Source: Adiantum capillus-veneris (Eukaryota; Streptophyta; Polypodiopsida; Polypodiales; Pteridaceae). Taken from it: 64,000 bases of DNA. The position numbers and the translations under genes are program-made. The stretch is taken from positions 22,942,446 to 23,006,445 of the forward strand of contig CM043969.1 of the NCBI GenBank assembly GCA_014529385.2. Reading direction: 5' to 3'. Positions 45,719 through 56,127 of the stretch are shown one piece after another (position 1 is the stretch's first letter; each line of letters opens with the position of its first letter). Below the pieces are notes generated by a model. That model ran no database searches. It saw only the letters and a list, made by a program, of their open reading frames with translations, and was not told where the DNA came from.

Positions 45719-47279
45719 ATGGATGCTACTAGTGCTTTAGATGCATTCCTTACTGAGGTTGGGCATGCAAATCGCCCTGAGCTTCAAGCATTTTTCACAA
45801 CCCAACCCGATTTGGAAACCACCTTGACCCTCCACTCTCAATCTCTTGAGCACATTACTTCATACATTTCCACGTGCATGGGGAGATTAAAATTCGAGTT
45901 ACCAAACCGGCCAGGGAAATGGGTCCTTGAAGGCCTTCTCCACCACATCTACCAAGGGGACAGGCCATTTCATAAGCGGCTTGCACGCTTTGCCACCATA
46001 GCACAACCCGCCGGACAATATGTGCGGCTTGAAGCTGATGATGTGCGAGCAATGCGTAAGGGAAGGATCGAAAACACTTTTTTGTCTGTTTAGGCCATAA
46101 TGATCTTCCTCCTTCACGAGTGCCCAGCAGGCCCTGACGTAGTGCTACCTCACTTGCAGATCGGCGGGGTATTGGCTGATGTGAAGGACCCCATGCCCGT
46201 GGCCATTGACTCATCCGCAAAGGAGAGGATGCTTGCCTTGACCTACCCTGTAGGGATTCAAGGCCTCTTGGAGGCCTCTCCATCAGTCAGTTCATCCTCC
46301 GGACCGCCAGAAGGAACCACCACTCGGGATGCCATCCCTGAGGTAGAGATTACCCGCTTCTCCTCCATTGTGGTGGGTGGGGAGGAGTTTGTGTTTATGA
46401 ACGATCTGGAGAAATCCTTTGAGCTTCGCATGGATGAGTGTTTCGCCATCCTCGATGCCCATGGCAAGTTTGATCTTGATACCACCACCTCTCATGATGA
46501 TGATCTCCTGCTGCCCATGGGGAATACTTTGGCGGACACAGTGGCGATTGCACAAGCGGAGGTGGCAGCGGCCGAGCAGGCCAAGGTCTCTGAGGAGGAG
46601 TTTGTGGCCGTGCAAGCCATGTGTTTGGCTAAACGCGCAAGAGTGGATTCACCACCACCTGCTGCAACACCTGTTTTTCTTGATCCAAAGGGGAAGTCAA
46701 GCGTAGATCTTTACTTGCACCCGGATGCCGATGAGGAGGATCGTAGACAAGAGGTATAGATGCTCACTTACATTTGATTGTTACAAATGATTTTTTTAAT
46801 GTTATATGATAATTCTGTGCCATATCTCAGAAAACCTATGTCTGCATGATGTTCTCGAGGTTGACGCATGGGCGCAACGGTCAGGGGGGAGGAGGACGCC
46901 GTTCGGACCTCAAGTGGCACTTGCTCACTACCTCGGCACACTTCCCACTGGTGTCGTGGTGTTTGTCCATGCCGACTACTCTCCCAATGGTCGCTACAAC
47001 ATTTTTGCTCTCCGTTCACTCTCCAAGGCGTTGTGTTTAACAACACTTGCCCAAACGGCCAACCTTGTAGTGCTTGTAAAGAAAGATTTTGCAATATCCA
47101 CTTTCGGTGTAAACTTTCACGGGCGCCTTATTGCCCATGTCGGCATGAACCAAGCTGTAGGGGTTAATGACACCCAAGAAATCACAACCACTTTACTTAA
47201 CAGGGAGCCACCCCAAAAGGCCAAGCGCCAGAAAATTGTAATTAGAAAGATCCTAAAGCAAAAGCCGGATATCATGTAA
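45719..47279 (+). pseudogene. Unrecognised nuclear-type protein gene with one in-frame TAG
   Basis: ATG 45719 opens a frame to 46753 that is interrupted only by TAG at 46091-46093. A 106-base intron (46754-46859, GAG/GTATAG ... CTCGAG) would join in phase to 46860-47279; the acceptor is the best phase-compatible one but is pyrimidine-poor. The product would be about 484 residues: a helical N-terminus, an alanine/glutamate-rich central helix (IAQAEVAAAEQAKVSEEEF), basic clusters (KRARV; KAKRQKIVIRK) suggesting nuclear location, and a compact C-terminal domain (GVVVFVHADYSPNGRYNIFA). No family recognised. It is convergent with the histone-like gene. Confidence 0.45.
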
Positions 47280-47496
47280 AGCATTGATTTCTTTAATGAA
47301 ACTACTTTTTGCTGTATATGACTCTCTTTCTTGCAAGGTTTTGAATTTCTTATATGCTGGGCTTCCATTGTGTGTGAGAAGCACCATAATTTCTCCTATG
47401 ACTACTAAAGGGTCTGGCAGGGATTAAAATTTTTATATCTAGGCTTCCAAAGTTATGTATGTGCCTGGTAAAGGGCTTGGAAGTCCCTAAAATATG

Positions 47497-47563
47497 CTGC
47501 CACAAGGGCGCGCATTGGGGCTTTCCATCAGCTGATGAACTGTGCAAATGCGCACTCTTGTGG
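47497..47563. repeat. Imperfect inverted repeat (hairpin 1)
   Basis: Arm CCACAAGGGCGCGCATT pairs with AATGCGCACTCTTGTGG, with one G:U wobble and one mismatch as RNA. The loop is about 30 bases. Confidence 0.75.
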
Positions 47564-48022
47564 AAGATGAAATTGGACACATCTAAGAGAATACCCAGAT
47601 ACAAAACAGAGTGACAAGACATTAATACCCAGTTGCAAAAGAGAAAGACATGAATACCCAGGTAACCTTAAGCCCATCTTGCCCTAGATACCTAAAGTTG
47701 TATCAACAAACCACAAGAGTAAACTGTGGCAATATCTAAGCCCTTTTTCGAGTATAGGAGCATACCCAGTTACAAAACAGAGTGACCAGGTAACCTTAAG
47801 CCCATCTTGCCCCAGATACCTAAAGTTGTATTAACAAACCACAAGAGTAAACTTTGTGGCAATATCTAAGCCCTTTTTGGAGTATAGGACTGACATGGAC
47901 TAAGGGGGGATGATTGCCAGCAGCATCTATGCTAATTGAAGCATTGAAGCAAACAAAACATACTTATTGCTTGTCAAAATTGTCTGGAAACCACTGGAAA
48001 GTGTCTGGAAAGCACTAGGAAA

Positions 48023-48096
48023 GGCTGCCACAAGGGCGCGCATTATGTCCATCCATAGGCCTCTAGAAGCCCCAAATGCGCGCCCTTGTGGCAGCC
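48023..48096. repeat. Perfect 22-bp inverted repeat (hairpin 2)
   Basis: Arms 48023-48044 and 48075-48096 are exact reverse complements, including CCACAAGGGCGCGCATT, with a 30-base loop. The arm sequence is shared with hairpin 1. Confidence 0.9.
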
Positions 48097-48476
48097 AATT
48101 TGGGGGCATTCCAAGCCATTTTCAACACTTTGTAGATGTTTTTTCCATGCAATAGTGAGTCACATAGCATGGATACATCAGGAAGTGCATGCCCCACTTA
48201 GCCAAGGTGCTAAACGTAGGCAATTTTTCATAATAACAAGCTAATGGCTACATACATACAATAGAAGGTAGACAAAACTTGAACCAGTGCTACATTGCAT
48301 GGTACAGAATTAAAACAATACAATGCGCAGTGGGGTATACAATAAAAGACGCTTATATTCAAATTCTTCCCAATACAATGCACAGAGTGGGATATACAAT
48401 CAAAAGACGCTTGTATTCAAATTCTTCCCAATCTTGGAGTTCCATAAATACAAAAAGGTTGATGCCTAATTACAAG

Positions 48477-49340
48477 CTACTCCTCATGGCGCAAACGGCG
48501 AGCAAGCTGCATATCCTTGGGCATAATGGTTACACGATTTGCATGGATGGCACAGAGGTTAGAATCCTCGAATATGCCAGTTAAATATTACTCTGTTGCC
48601 TCTTGGACTGCCTCTATGGCCACGGCGCCCATCCAAAACTGAGTGTCGTACAATTGCAAAACCTCCCTGCATAGCCTTGCAAAAGGGGCCCTCCAAATCA
48701 AGAGCTCGTTGCTCTTTTGATAGTGTCGAATCTCCGAAAAAGCACAGCTGCGCTTTCGTACCTTCTCAGGTCGACGTGGAGGTGCATTTTTGGCACAAGT
48801 AGGGGTAGCTTGCTTCCTCTTCTTGTAGACAATGCTCTTTCTCTTTTTTTTCTGCACAGGCACTTCCAACACCTCATAATCTGATTCCACCCACTCTCCA
48901 TCTGATTCGTGCTCTTCACTATTGACCGGATGTGATGGTGTAGGTCCACTCCCTTTAGGAAGTGTCTTACCCCCAATAGACATGTGAGCCTGATAAATTT
49001 GTATTTGGACGCCAACCCATGGGGCATCTTCATCCGTTTGCGTCTCTTCGGAGCCTTCTGATGGTTACTTTTGGTTGTTTGTTTCTTTGCCCTGGTCACT
49101 CTCATCCTCCGTGTTGCCATCAGAATCGTTGGAGTCCGATGAATAGACAACAAGGCGATGCTTCCGTCTCTCTTTTGCTACTGTAGAGGACTGGCCATGC
49201 TGATTTGAAGCTCCAGCTTCTTCTGTGTGGACTTCACCTTGAGCGTCTGAAGTTCCAGCTTCTGTTGCTGTACCTTTGAGTCGTTGGCCATCCGGCCCCT
49301 CTGGATATGCAATCCTAGCCGTTTGTTTTGTTCTTGCCAT
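48477..49340 (-). pseudogene. Divergent histone H3-like gene with long inserted tail
   Basis: ATG at 49340 starts MARTKQTARIAYPEG: the first eight residues after Met equal the mature histone H3 tail. About 165 residues of acidic/serine-rich and then lysine-rich sequence follow (SSDSNDSDGNTEDESD; KKKRKS...KKRK). H3 similarity resumes at RKQ (48818) and continues through EIRHYQKSNELLI, the helix 1 and 2 region, [20 protein letters not shown] and QLARRLR to TAG 48479-48477. The entire 288-codon frame has no shift and no intron, but TAA occurs at 49065-49067 and 48588-48590. Histones package DNA in nucleosomes. Long divergent tails are typical of centromeric H3, but the loop 1 here is not lengthened. 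H3 K9 is replaced by Ile, and the K27-S28 pair is not conserved. Function or decay cannot be told from one copy. Confidence 0.85.
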
Positions 49341-49384
49341 GGTAGCACCTAGTAGGGAAAATGACAAAATGAGCCGCTTCAACC

Positions 49385-49393
49385 TTTAAATAG
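49385..49393 (-). promoter_or_regulatory. TATA-like element of the histone H3-like gene
   Basis: Minus-strand CTATTTAAA, 45 bases upstream of the ATG, within the 141-base space between this gene and the neighbouring stop codon. Confidence 0.5.
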
Positions 49394-49949
49394 GTTTTTT
49401 TGAGATTTGGGCCCTTTCACACTATGCGGCCAATTGAGTGAAACTCAAATAAAGCAATTGAATTTAACAACTAAACCTGGCTCATGCGGACGGCTGAAGC
49501 GACGCCCAAACGCTGCCTTTTCGATATTTAGTTGCACGCCAAGCTTCATGGCCCAGGGACGCTCGCGAGCGTTTCCACTTCTCGGATGCTGCAGTACGGG
49601 AAGCGTTGCGTAACCGCTTTGCTAACATCGATTCTCTTGCTTTCTCAATAGTACGAGTTGTCCCAAAGGTGTGCCTAAAAAACCAGTTAAACATTTCTTG
49701 GAGGTAGTTGGAGTGTGAACTACCACCACCATGCCGAGTATTCTTGAAGTAGACTCCTTTTTCTCGATAGTGGGACTTCTCCATGCCTTGTGTACTCCAT
49801 ATATCAAGCGAACCATAGAGGTCCATGATGTATGCACCATGCGCATAGAGAATGTGCTAAAACAACCAAAAAGGAGATAAGCGAATAGAAAAGTTGCATT
49901 TTCAAACATTGCATATGTATTAAGTCCGTTAAAACAAACCATGTAGTGT

Positions 49950-50168
49950 TGACGGGGGCAAAGCGAACCCCGAACCCCCGACGGCCTCTAAAACACCGGG
50001 GACAGAATGGCGCGCCTCAAGCCTGTCATGGTAAAGCAAACAGGGGGCACCACCTAGCTTCGGCGGCTAGGACGCAAACAACACACCACCATAACAAAGT
50101 TTTCATCCAAGAGAGATGGATGCTTGGGAGTAATGATGAAGAGGAAGGGAAATGAGATCGAGATCGAG

Positions 50169-50212
<44 letters not shown>

Positions 50213-51523
50213 GGTATAGCGGCTTAGTACTTAGGCACCACAGAAGGATGGCGAATCCGCACACCCTTCACACATACACAAGCTCACTCCAAACACAAGA
50301 CTAGGTGGCGATTCCGCACACCTCACATGGGCAAAACATTGCAGGAAAACATACTCACAAAACCTCAAGCTTTATTTAGAGAATAAGGTGATGAAATGGG
50401 GAGCATAAGGTAGGGGAATGAGAAGGGAGAGAGTGGTAGAGCACATGGCGGATAGGTGGGATTTGATGGCGAAGACTCGCACGAGGATTATGGCCATCAT
50501 CCTTCATTTAGCTGCCCTTCATCTTCCATATCCCAAGGGTGTAGAGGTCATGCTCAAGACGAGCATGGTGATTGCGGTGATGGTGATGGTGTGGGTGTGT
50601 GTGTGTGCACTAGGCACACACAGTGCATAGTGTATTTTTTGGTGATGTTGTGTGTGTGTTTAGTGTGATGGTGACCCCTCTTTATATAGGGGAGAAGGGG
50701 GGAGAAATTCTAGAATTTAGAAATGAAGAAATCATTATCTACATAGGCCATGTGACTGTGGGCCCCACTTGTCTGGCTGTGTGTATATGTGCCAGAACAG
50801 CAGTCTCATGAGAGAGAGACTAAGAGAGAGAGATGGGGGAATGAAAAAAAGTGAGAGGTGATATGGAGAATAAAGTAATTACAAGAGGGGAGAGAGGGGA
50901 GTGTGTTCAGAGGTGAATCTGTGTGCAGATGTGTGTGAACACAAGAAAAATCAGGTAACCACCGGGTGGGGATGGGTCTGTGGGCACCTTTTTCATTGAA
51001 ACTGAGTGTGTGTGAGTGTGGGGGAGGTTATTTAGCTACAAGACAAGAGACCTGGCGCCCTTTAGAGAGAGAGAGGGGGGTATTTGGTTCATGGGATATG
51101 ATAGGAGAGAGAAAGGGGGGGTGGGGTATACTATTTTGGAAGATAGGATAAGTTGCATGTGAGTTAGGGTGCATTATTGGTGAGTTAGAATGCATTATTG
51201 GTGAGAGGTGGGGTAGCTTGAGGGGAGAGAGAAAGGAGAAAGGACAAAGGGAAGAGAGAGGGGGTTGAACTTTTGAGTGGAGGAGAGGAAAAGGGACACA
51301 CAGCGGGGCATCAGTGAAGAAAAAGGAGGCAAGGTGGGGATGGGCAGCCCCGCAGGTATGAGGTGGCCTATTTTATCTTTCTCATATATTTACATAATCA
51401 TACTTTATTTTTTTTCTTACTTTTCCAATGCCTTTTATCACTCCCTCCCTAAGAGGAGGTTTCCATGGGGTGGGGACGAGAGAAGAGGGGTATGGGAGCT
51501 TGGCTTGTGAAAAGCCCCCATCA
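49950..51523 (-). repeat. G 3' LTR
   Basis: Contains GA-repeat (50156-50208) and GT-rich tracts. TATA-like sequence on the minus strand at 50681-50688. Confidence 0.92.
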
Positions 51524-51541
51524 TTAGCCCTCCCCTTTCGG
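51524..51541 (-). promoter_or_regulatory. G polypurine tract
   Basis: Minus-strand CCGAAAGGGGAGGGCTAA abutting the 3' LTR. H has a related sequence in the same place. Confidence 0.75.
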
Positions 51542-51600
51542 CTAGAGGCATCCATGTCTCTAGCTCTGTTTCTTCTTCCGCTTAGCTGTAGGATCCGATA

Positions 51601-52896
51601 TCAAGTTGCCTTCTGAACTAGCCATTCCATTTGGCCATTGGTGAGATTTTTGGGATATTCATGAATCTGTAACAGGGCCGAGTGATAACTTGTTCCTTGG
51701 AATAGTGTCGGTTGATTAAAGGGGAAGCCCATGGCTTTCAGAACTTTGTGCCAATGTCCTCCTGGATCCCAAGTGAAAAATAGGATCATTGTTTGCAGTG
51801 TCCGAACAATAAAATTTGCATGCCAAATTGGATCAAATTTGTAACCACCAGTAGCGAGAGAGGAAATGAGCATCTTGGCTCCTGCAAAGACAGAACTAAA
51901 AATTATGATTCCCAAGAGTGTACCAAGAATCCACCATATATGGCCGCCTTGTTGGTGTGGTGAGCTCAAGTTGTCTTCAGAGTCCTGCTTACTGCCATTA
52001 GAAAAAACTGTAAGCATATCATGCTTCTTTTGGGTGTGCTCAAACATATCAGCTTCCTTTACTGATGCGAATAGAAAGCCACCTACCTTGAGTCTTAAAT
52101 ACAAGCGTAATCCACTTACGTTTCTCCAAAGAGAGGATGCACTATTTTTAAAAAATTGTACCAAATTGCGAATGAGGTCTTTATTCTTGCATTCTATCAG
52201 GCTTTTGTCTATCCATGGATCCTTTGCTCTTATCTCCATGCTGATCTTCTCTCTATATGTTAGAGCAGCTAGCCATAGCCATAGGTCTGATGCATCCCAT
52301 GCAAACACAATGTTGTGTTGTGGAGGAGTTTGGAACATCCTTAAAAGGTTGGCAACATATTGATCATCAAACTTACTCTAAATACCCTCACATAAACTGG
52401 AGGCATTACCCATATCCAAGTTTATAACACCCTTCAGTAGACTAGAGGCATTACCCATCTCCAAGTCTATAACACTCTACAATAAAGTCTTGCTCGGCTG
52501 CCCAGCCTCTGGAGCAATAGCCAACTCCAAACCTTCAGTCATACTTACCTCTTCGTTATGGTCCTCAAGTGAAACTGCCTTGATGCAAGATTCCTTTAGC
52601 TTGCTACACTGTCCTGGGTCCATGCTGGTGCACAGGATTCCGTTTTCAAAGCCCTCCCCTTTGCTTGATATGTTGTCCATCTTCTGCAAAGCCTTGCTAA
52701 CAGGCTGGTTTTCCTCTTCTCTTGTATCTTTCATGACCTTTGCATTCCTCTTACTCTGACTAGGCCTAATCAACACTTTACACCTTCTTATCCTTACTGC
52801 CCAATGCTGTCGATTGATCGCTTTGGTTCCTATTTCATTCAAGGTTAAAGATGTACTCACATTTGTAACACAATTTTCTTGACTTACCTCCCCCAC
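51601..52896 (-). pseudogene. G post-gag ORF with a transmembrane segment
   Basis: One frame from 52896 to 51601, interrupted by TAG at 52477-52479 and 52378-52380, about 430 codons. The N-terminal part is basic and Ser/Glu-rich. A 16-residue unit (DLEMGNASSLLKG / DLDMGNASSLCEG) is tandemly repeated. The C-terminal half has a strongly hydrophobic span (WWILGTLLGIIIFSSVFAGA) flanked by polar sequence, consistent with one membrane helix. It lies next to the 3' LTR, the usual env position, but nothing else identifies it as an envelope and capture of a host sequence is equally possible. Confidence 0.5.
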
Positions 52897-53103
52897 CTGG
52901 GTAGCATCTTTTGATTCTTTAACCTCATTACCTCTTCTGCAAGACCAATGATACTTGGTGTGCGGGTACCAATTGGTGGTGGGCGTAGGATGATTGTAAG
53001 TGGTGATTGTGGCGGACGTAGAATTTGTGTTGGTGGGGCTGGTGCTCGGGGTGGGGGTGTTCTTTCTCTAGGGGGTGACAATTGGTTCCTCCTACCTTCT
53101 CTA

Positions 53104-53373
53104 TTATAGTTTTGTTGTGGTTTGGGACAGTAGTACATACCGTGACCATCTTCTCCCGGTTTTTAAGGGTTTCCAGTCATCCTTGGTTGCTTGTGAAAGT
53201 GCATTGTACCATGATCTAGCTTCTAGCTTCATGAGATGCTTAAAGATTCTAACCCGGGATTCATCCGTATCTTTGTTTCTCACTACACATGCTACTTCAA
53301 AGTCATCTAGGAAGTCTGTTACCAAATCCTCCCCCTTCTTTCCTTTAAATGTTGGAAATGCTACACTTGCCAT
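53104..53373 (-). CDS. G gag-like capsid fragment
   Basis: ATG 53373: MASVAFPTFKGKKGEDLVTD ... EARSWYNALSQATKDDWKPL matches the pattern of C gag (FKGGKGEDVDKF ... EARGWYEDRL). Gag would package the element RNA. The frame ends after about 90 codons; a proline-rich stretch in another frame follows (53138-52884). A Tat-type gag in an element lacking pol supports parasitism on Tat-like partners. Confidence 0.65.
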   Translation of the reverse strand: MASVAFPTFKGKKGEDLVTDFLDDFEVACVVRNKDTDESRVRIFKHLMKLEARSWYNALSQATKDDWKPLKTGRRWSRYVLLSQTTTKL

Positions 53374-53457
53374 GATTACTGAGAGAGAGCTAGAAAGACA
53401 CACTGCTTAACTTGCAAAAGTTTTTTTTCTTCTTTACAAGGAGGCGTGTATACCCTC

Positions 53458-54159
53458 TTATACTAGGACATAGATTAAAACTTCAAACGGTACATTGCCT
53501 TGTACCAAAGGTAAGACAAATGGTTGATCTGATGCCAGAACCTCCAAAAACCTCTCCCCACCCGGCATCGTGTCAATGACGTGCTGGTAGTGAGCCTTCA
53601 AATCCAGTATTACCTTGATTGAGCGTACACTTGTTGGTATGTGTGATATGTCTTGAGGTAGGTTGTACTGATTCATGTGAAGCTTAGAGGTGCTTAGTCA
53701 CTATCCAAGCTTGTGGGAGAGGGTGGTGTTCTTTTCTGAAACAAACTCAGTAGATCCCTAGTTTCTCTAGTGAGAGTAAGAGCCAATGCTTCCGTTATCT
53801 GTGTTGCAGCATCAGATGCGACTTGAAAATTGACTGTGATAATTACCTCGGTGCCTTGAGTTACCCGATTCTCAAAGTAGAATAGTGTTGATTCTCTATT
53901 GTGTAGAGCTCCTTCCATTTTCTTGTTGTGGGTTGGTTGTAGGTTGCGGACATGGTTTCGACCTTCTCCTTCTTCTTCTTGGCACTTGGCCTATGTATAT
54001 CCACTGGGTTTGGCGTGTTGGTTGACTCTCCCACTGCAAATCGATTACCGTTGCGCTTGGCACTCGAGCTTCGATGGAGATGCGGAGTTCTTCTAGTTGT
54101 GCTTGGAGCTCTTCTTCTTCTGTCGTCCAATTAGCAAATCCTGCTAGCCATTCATCCAT
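53458..54159 (-). other. G upstream ORF region, unrecognised
   Basis: Short overlapping frames (54159-53896, 53918-53694, 53676-53458) with protein-like composition (acidic start WTTEEEELQAQLEELRIS) lie between primer site and gag. I do not recognise them; frameshifts appear to separate them. Confidence 0.35.
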
Positions 54160-54210
54160 TCACAATAGTTTAAGGGTTTCAGTCTTGTAACCTGAAGGGT
54201 TTCATGAAAA

Positions 54211-54230
54211 GATCCTCAGTGGGGGCACCA
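54211..54230 (-). promoter_or_regulatory. G primer-binding site
   Basis: Minus-strand TGGTGCCCCCACTGAGGATC, two bases inside the LTR. Confidence 0.8.
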
Positions 54231-54232
54231 AA

Positions 54233-54442
54233 TGATGGGGGCAAAGCGAACCCCGAACCCCCGACGGCCTCTAAAACACCGGGGACCGAATGGCGCGCCT
54301 CGAGCCTGTCATGGTAAAGCAAACAGGGGGCACCACCTAGCTTCGGCGGCTAGGACGCAAACAACACACCACCATAACAAAGTTTTCATCCAAGAGAGAT
54401 GGATGCTTGGGAGTAATGATGAACAGGAAGGGAAATGAGATC

Positions 54443-54503
<61 letters not shown>

Positions 54504-55811
54504 TAGCGGCTTAGTACTTAGGCACCACAGAAGGATGGCGAATCCACACACCCTTCACACATACACAAGCTCACTCAAAACACAAGACTAGGTGGCGATT
54601 CCGCACACCTCACATGGGCAAAACATTGCAGGAAAACATACTCACAAAACCTTAAGCTTTATTTAGAGAATAAGGTGATGAAATGGGGAGCATAAGGTAG
54701 GGGAATGAGAAGGGAGAGAGTGGTAGAGCACATGGCGGATAGGTGGGAGTTGATGGCGAAGACTCGCACAACGATTATGGACATCATCCTTCATTTAGCT
54801 GCCCTTCATCTTCCATAGCCCAAGGGTGTAGAGGTCATGCTCAAGACGAGCATGGTGATTGCGGTGATGGTGATGGTGTGGGTGTGTGGGTGTGCACTAG
54901 GCACACACAGTGCATAGTGTATTCTTTGGTGATGTTGTGTGTGTGTTTAGTGTGATGGTGACCCCTCTTTATATAGGGGAGAAGGGGGGAGAAATTCTAG
55001 AATTTAGAAATGAAGAAATCATTATCTACATAGGCCATGTGACTGTGGGCCCCACTTGTCTGGCTGTGTGTATATGTGCCAGAACAGCAGTCTCATGAGA
55101 GAGAGACTAAGTGAGAGAGAGATGGGGGAATGAAAAAAAGTGAGAGGTGACATGGAGAATAAAGTAATTACAAGAGGGGAGAGAGGGGAGTGTGTTCAGA
55201 GGTGAATCTGTGTGCAGATGTGTGTGAACACAAGAAAAATCAGGTAACCACCGGGTGGGGATGGGTCTGTGGGCACCTTTTTCAGTGAAACTAAGTGTGT
55301 GTGAGTGTGGGGAGGTTATTTAGCTACAAGACAAGAGACATGGCGCCCTTTAGAGAGAGGGGGGGGGTATTTGGGTCATGGGATATGATAGGAGAGAGAA
55401 AGGGGGGGTGGGGTATACTATTTTGGAAGATAGGATAAGTTGCATGTGAGTTAGGGTGCATTATTGGTGAGTTAGAATGCATTATTGGTGAGAGGTGGGG
55501 TAGCTTGAGGGGAGAGAGAAAGGAGAAAGGACAAGGGGAAGAGAGAGGGGGTTGACCTTTTGAGTGGAGGAGAGGAAAAGGGACACACGGCGGGGCATCA
55601 GTGAAGAAAAAGGAGGCAAGGTGGGGATGGGCTGCCCCGCAGGCATGAGGTGGCCTATTTTACCTTTCTCATATATTTACATAATCATACTTTATTTTTT
55701 TTTCTTACTTTTCCAATGCCTTTTATCACTCCCTCCCTAAGAGGAGGTTTCCGTGGGGTGGGGACGAGAGAAGAGGGGTATGGGAGCTTGGCTTGTGAAA
55801 AGCCCCCATCA
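54233..55811 (-). repeat. G 5' LTR
   Basis: Near-identical to 49950-51523 apart from GA-repeat length and scattered substitutions. TATA-like TATATAAA on the minus strand at 54968-54975. Confidence 0.92.
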
Positions 55812-56042
55812 GTGTGTAATCTTGCTTTCAGACCATCCGTCCTTAGCGGCCTTTGTGAATTCATAAAGCACTTCCTTGAACTCCTCTCGCTGCTCAACGG
55901 TGGTGCTTGAAAGATTCATCAATTGCACAACCTTTTGAAAGTATGACCATACTAGCTTGCGTTGGTTAGCAACCTCCACATTGGGATCTTTGTCCGTCGT
56001 GAAGAGCTTGCTGGGACATTGGTCACGTCGTCAAGAGGCATT

Positions 56043-56127
56043 GTAGGATGGAGAGATGGAGCTTGAAGGATGGAGAGATAGAGCTTGTAGGATGGAGAGA
56101 TGGAGCTTGAAGGATGGAGAGATGGGT
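56043..56127. repeat. Tandem repeat of about 28 bp
   Basis: Three to four copies of a GGATGGAGAGATGGAGCTTG unit just upstream of the transposase-like coding exon. Confidence 0.75.

Larger units (their letters stand above)
47280..48476. other. Convergent intergenic spacer with repeats and hairpins
   Basis: No gene seen. Contains a direct duplication of about 103 bases (47658-47760 and 47787-47889), a smaller repeat near 48305-48430 (ATACAATGC... AAAAGACGCTT.TATTC), and two related inverted repeats listed separately. Confidence 0.6.
49950..55811 (-). mobile_element. Element G: non-autonomous LTR retrotransposon, 5.9 kb
   Basis: LTRs 49950-51523 and 54233-55811 (about 1.57 kb) are nearly identical, bounded TGA(C/T)GGGGG...CCCATCA. 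Flanks share GTGT (49946-49949, 55812-55815). The primer site is 54211-54230 and the polypurine tract 51524-51541. The 2.7-kb interior encodes a gag-like protein, proline-rich sequence and a membrane-spanning ORF, but no RT, RNase H or integrase. It would need enzymes from another element; C uses nearly the same primer site and H has a related polypurine tract. Confidence 0.9.
49482..56009 (-). pseudogene. Transposase-like gene, C-terminal half, split by element G
   Basis: Coding exon 56009-55812 (KLFTTDKDPN ... REEFKEVLYEFTKAAKDGW) is interrupted by G. After G, six more bases (49945-49940) complete TAC ATG, followed by an 83-base intron (49939-49857, GTTTGT ... TTTTAG) and a 125-codon final exon (49856-49482, stop TGA). 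Removing G and one GTGT copy restores phase exactly across the exon. The block ITHYMH...GSLDIWSTQGMEKSHY resembles the C-terminal region of an uncharacterised eukaryotic transposase-like family, as does the fragment at 5272-6272. The assignment is tentative. The upstream exon beyond 56009 is uncertain; an acceptor-like CCCAG precedes it. Confidence 0.5.

Noticed and set aside
46053-46093. A short intron removing the TAG at 46091
   Set aside because: A GTAAGG...TTTAG interval exists but is only about 38 bases, and the joined frame stops soon after.
48477-49340. Firm call of a centromeric H3
   Set aside because: The long tail fits, but loop 1 has the same length as canonical H3 and the tryptophan is offset by one residue, so I left it as H3-like.
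50156-51400. Plus-strand ORFs in the G LTR
   Set aside because: They arise from GA, GT and GGGG low-complexity sequence in the LTR and recur in both LTR copies.
51601-52896. Calling the G membrane ORF an envelope gene
   Set aside because: There is one hydrophobic span only; no signal peptide, cleavage site or fusion-like features are visible.
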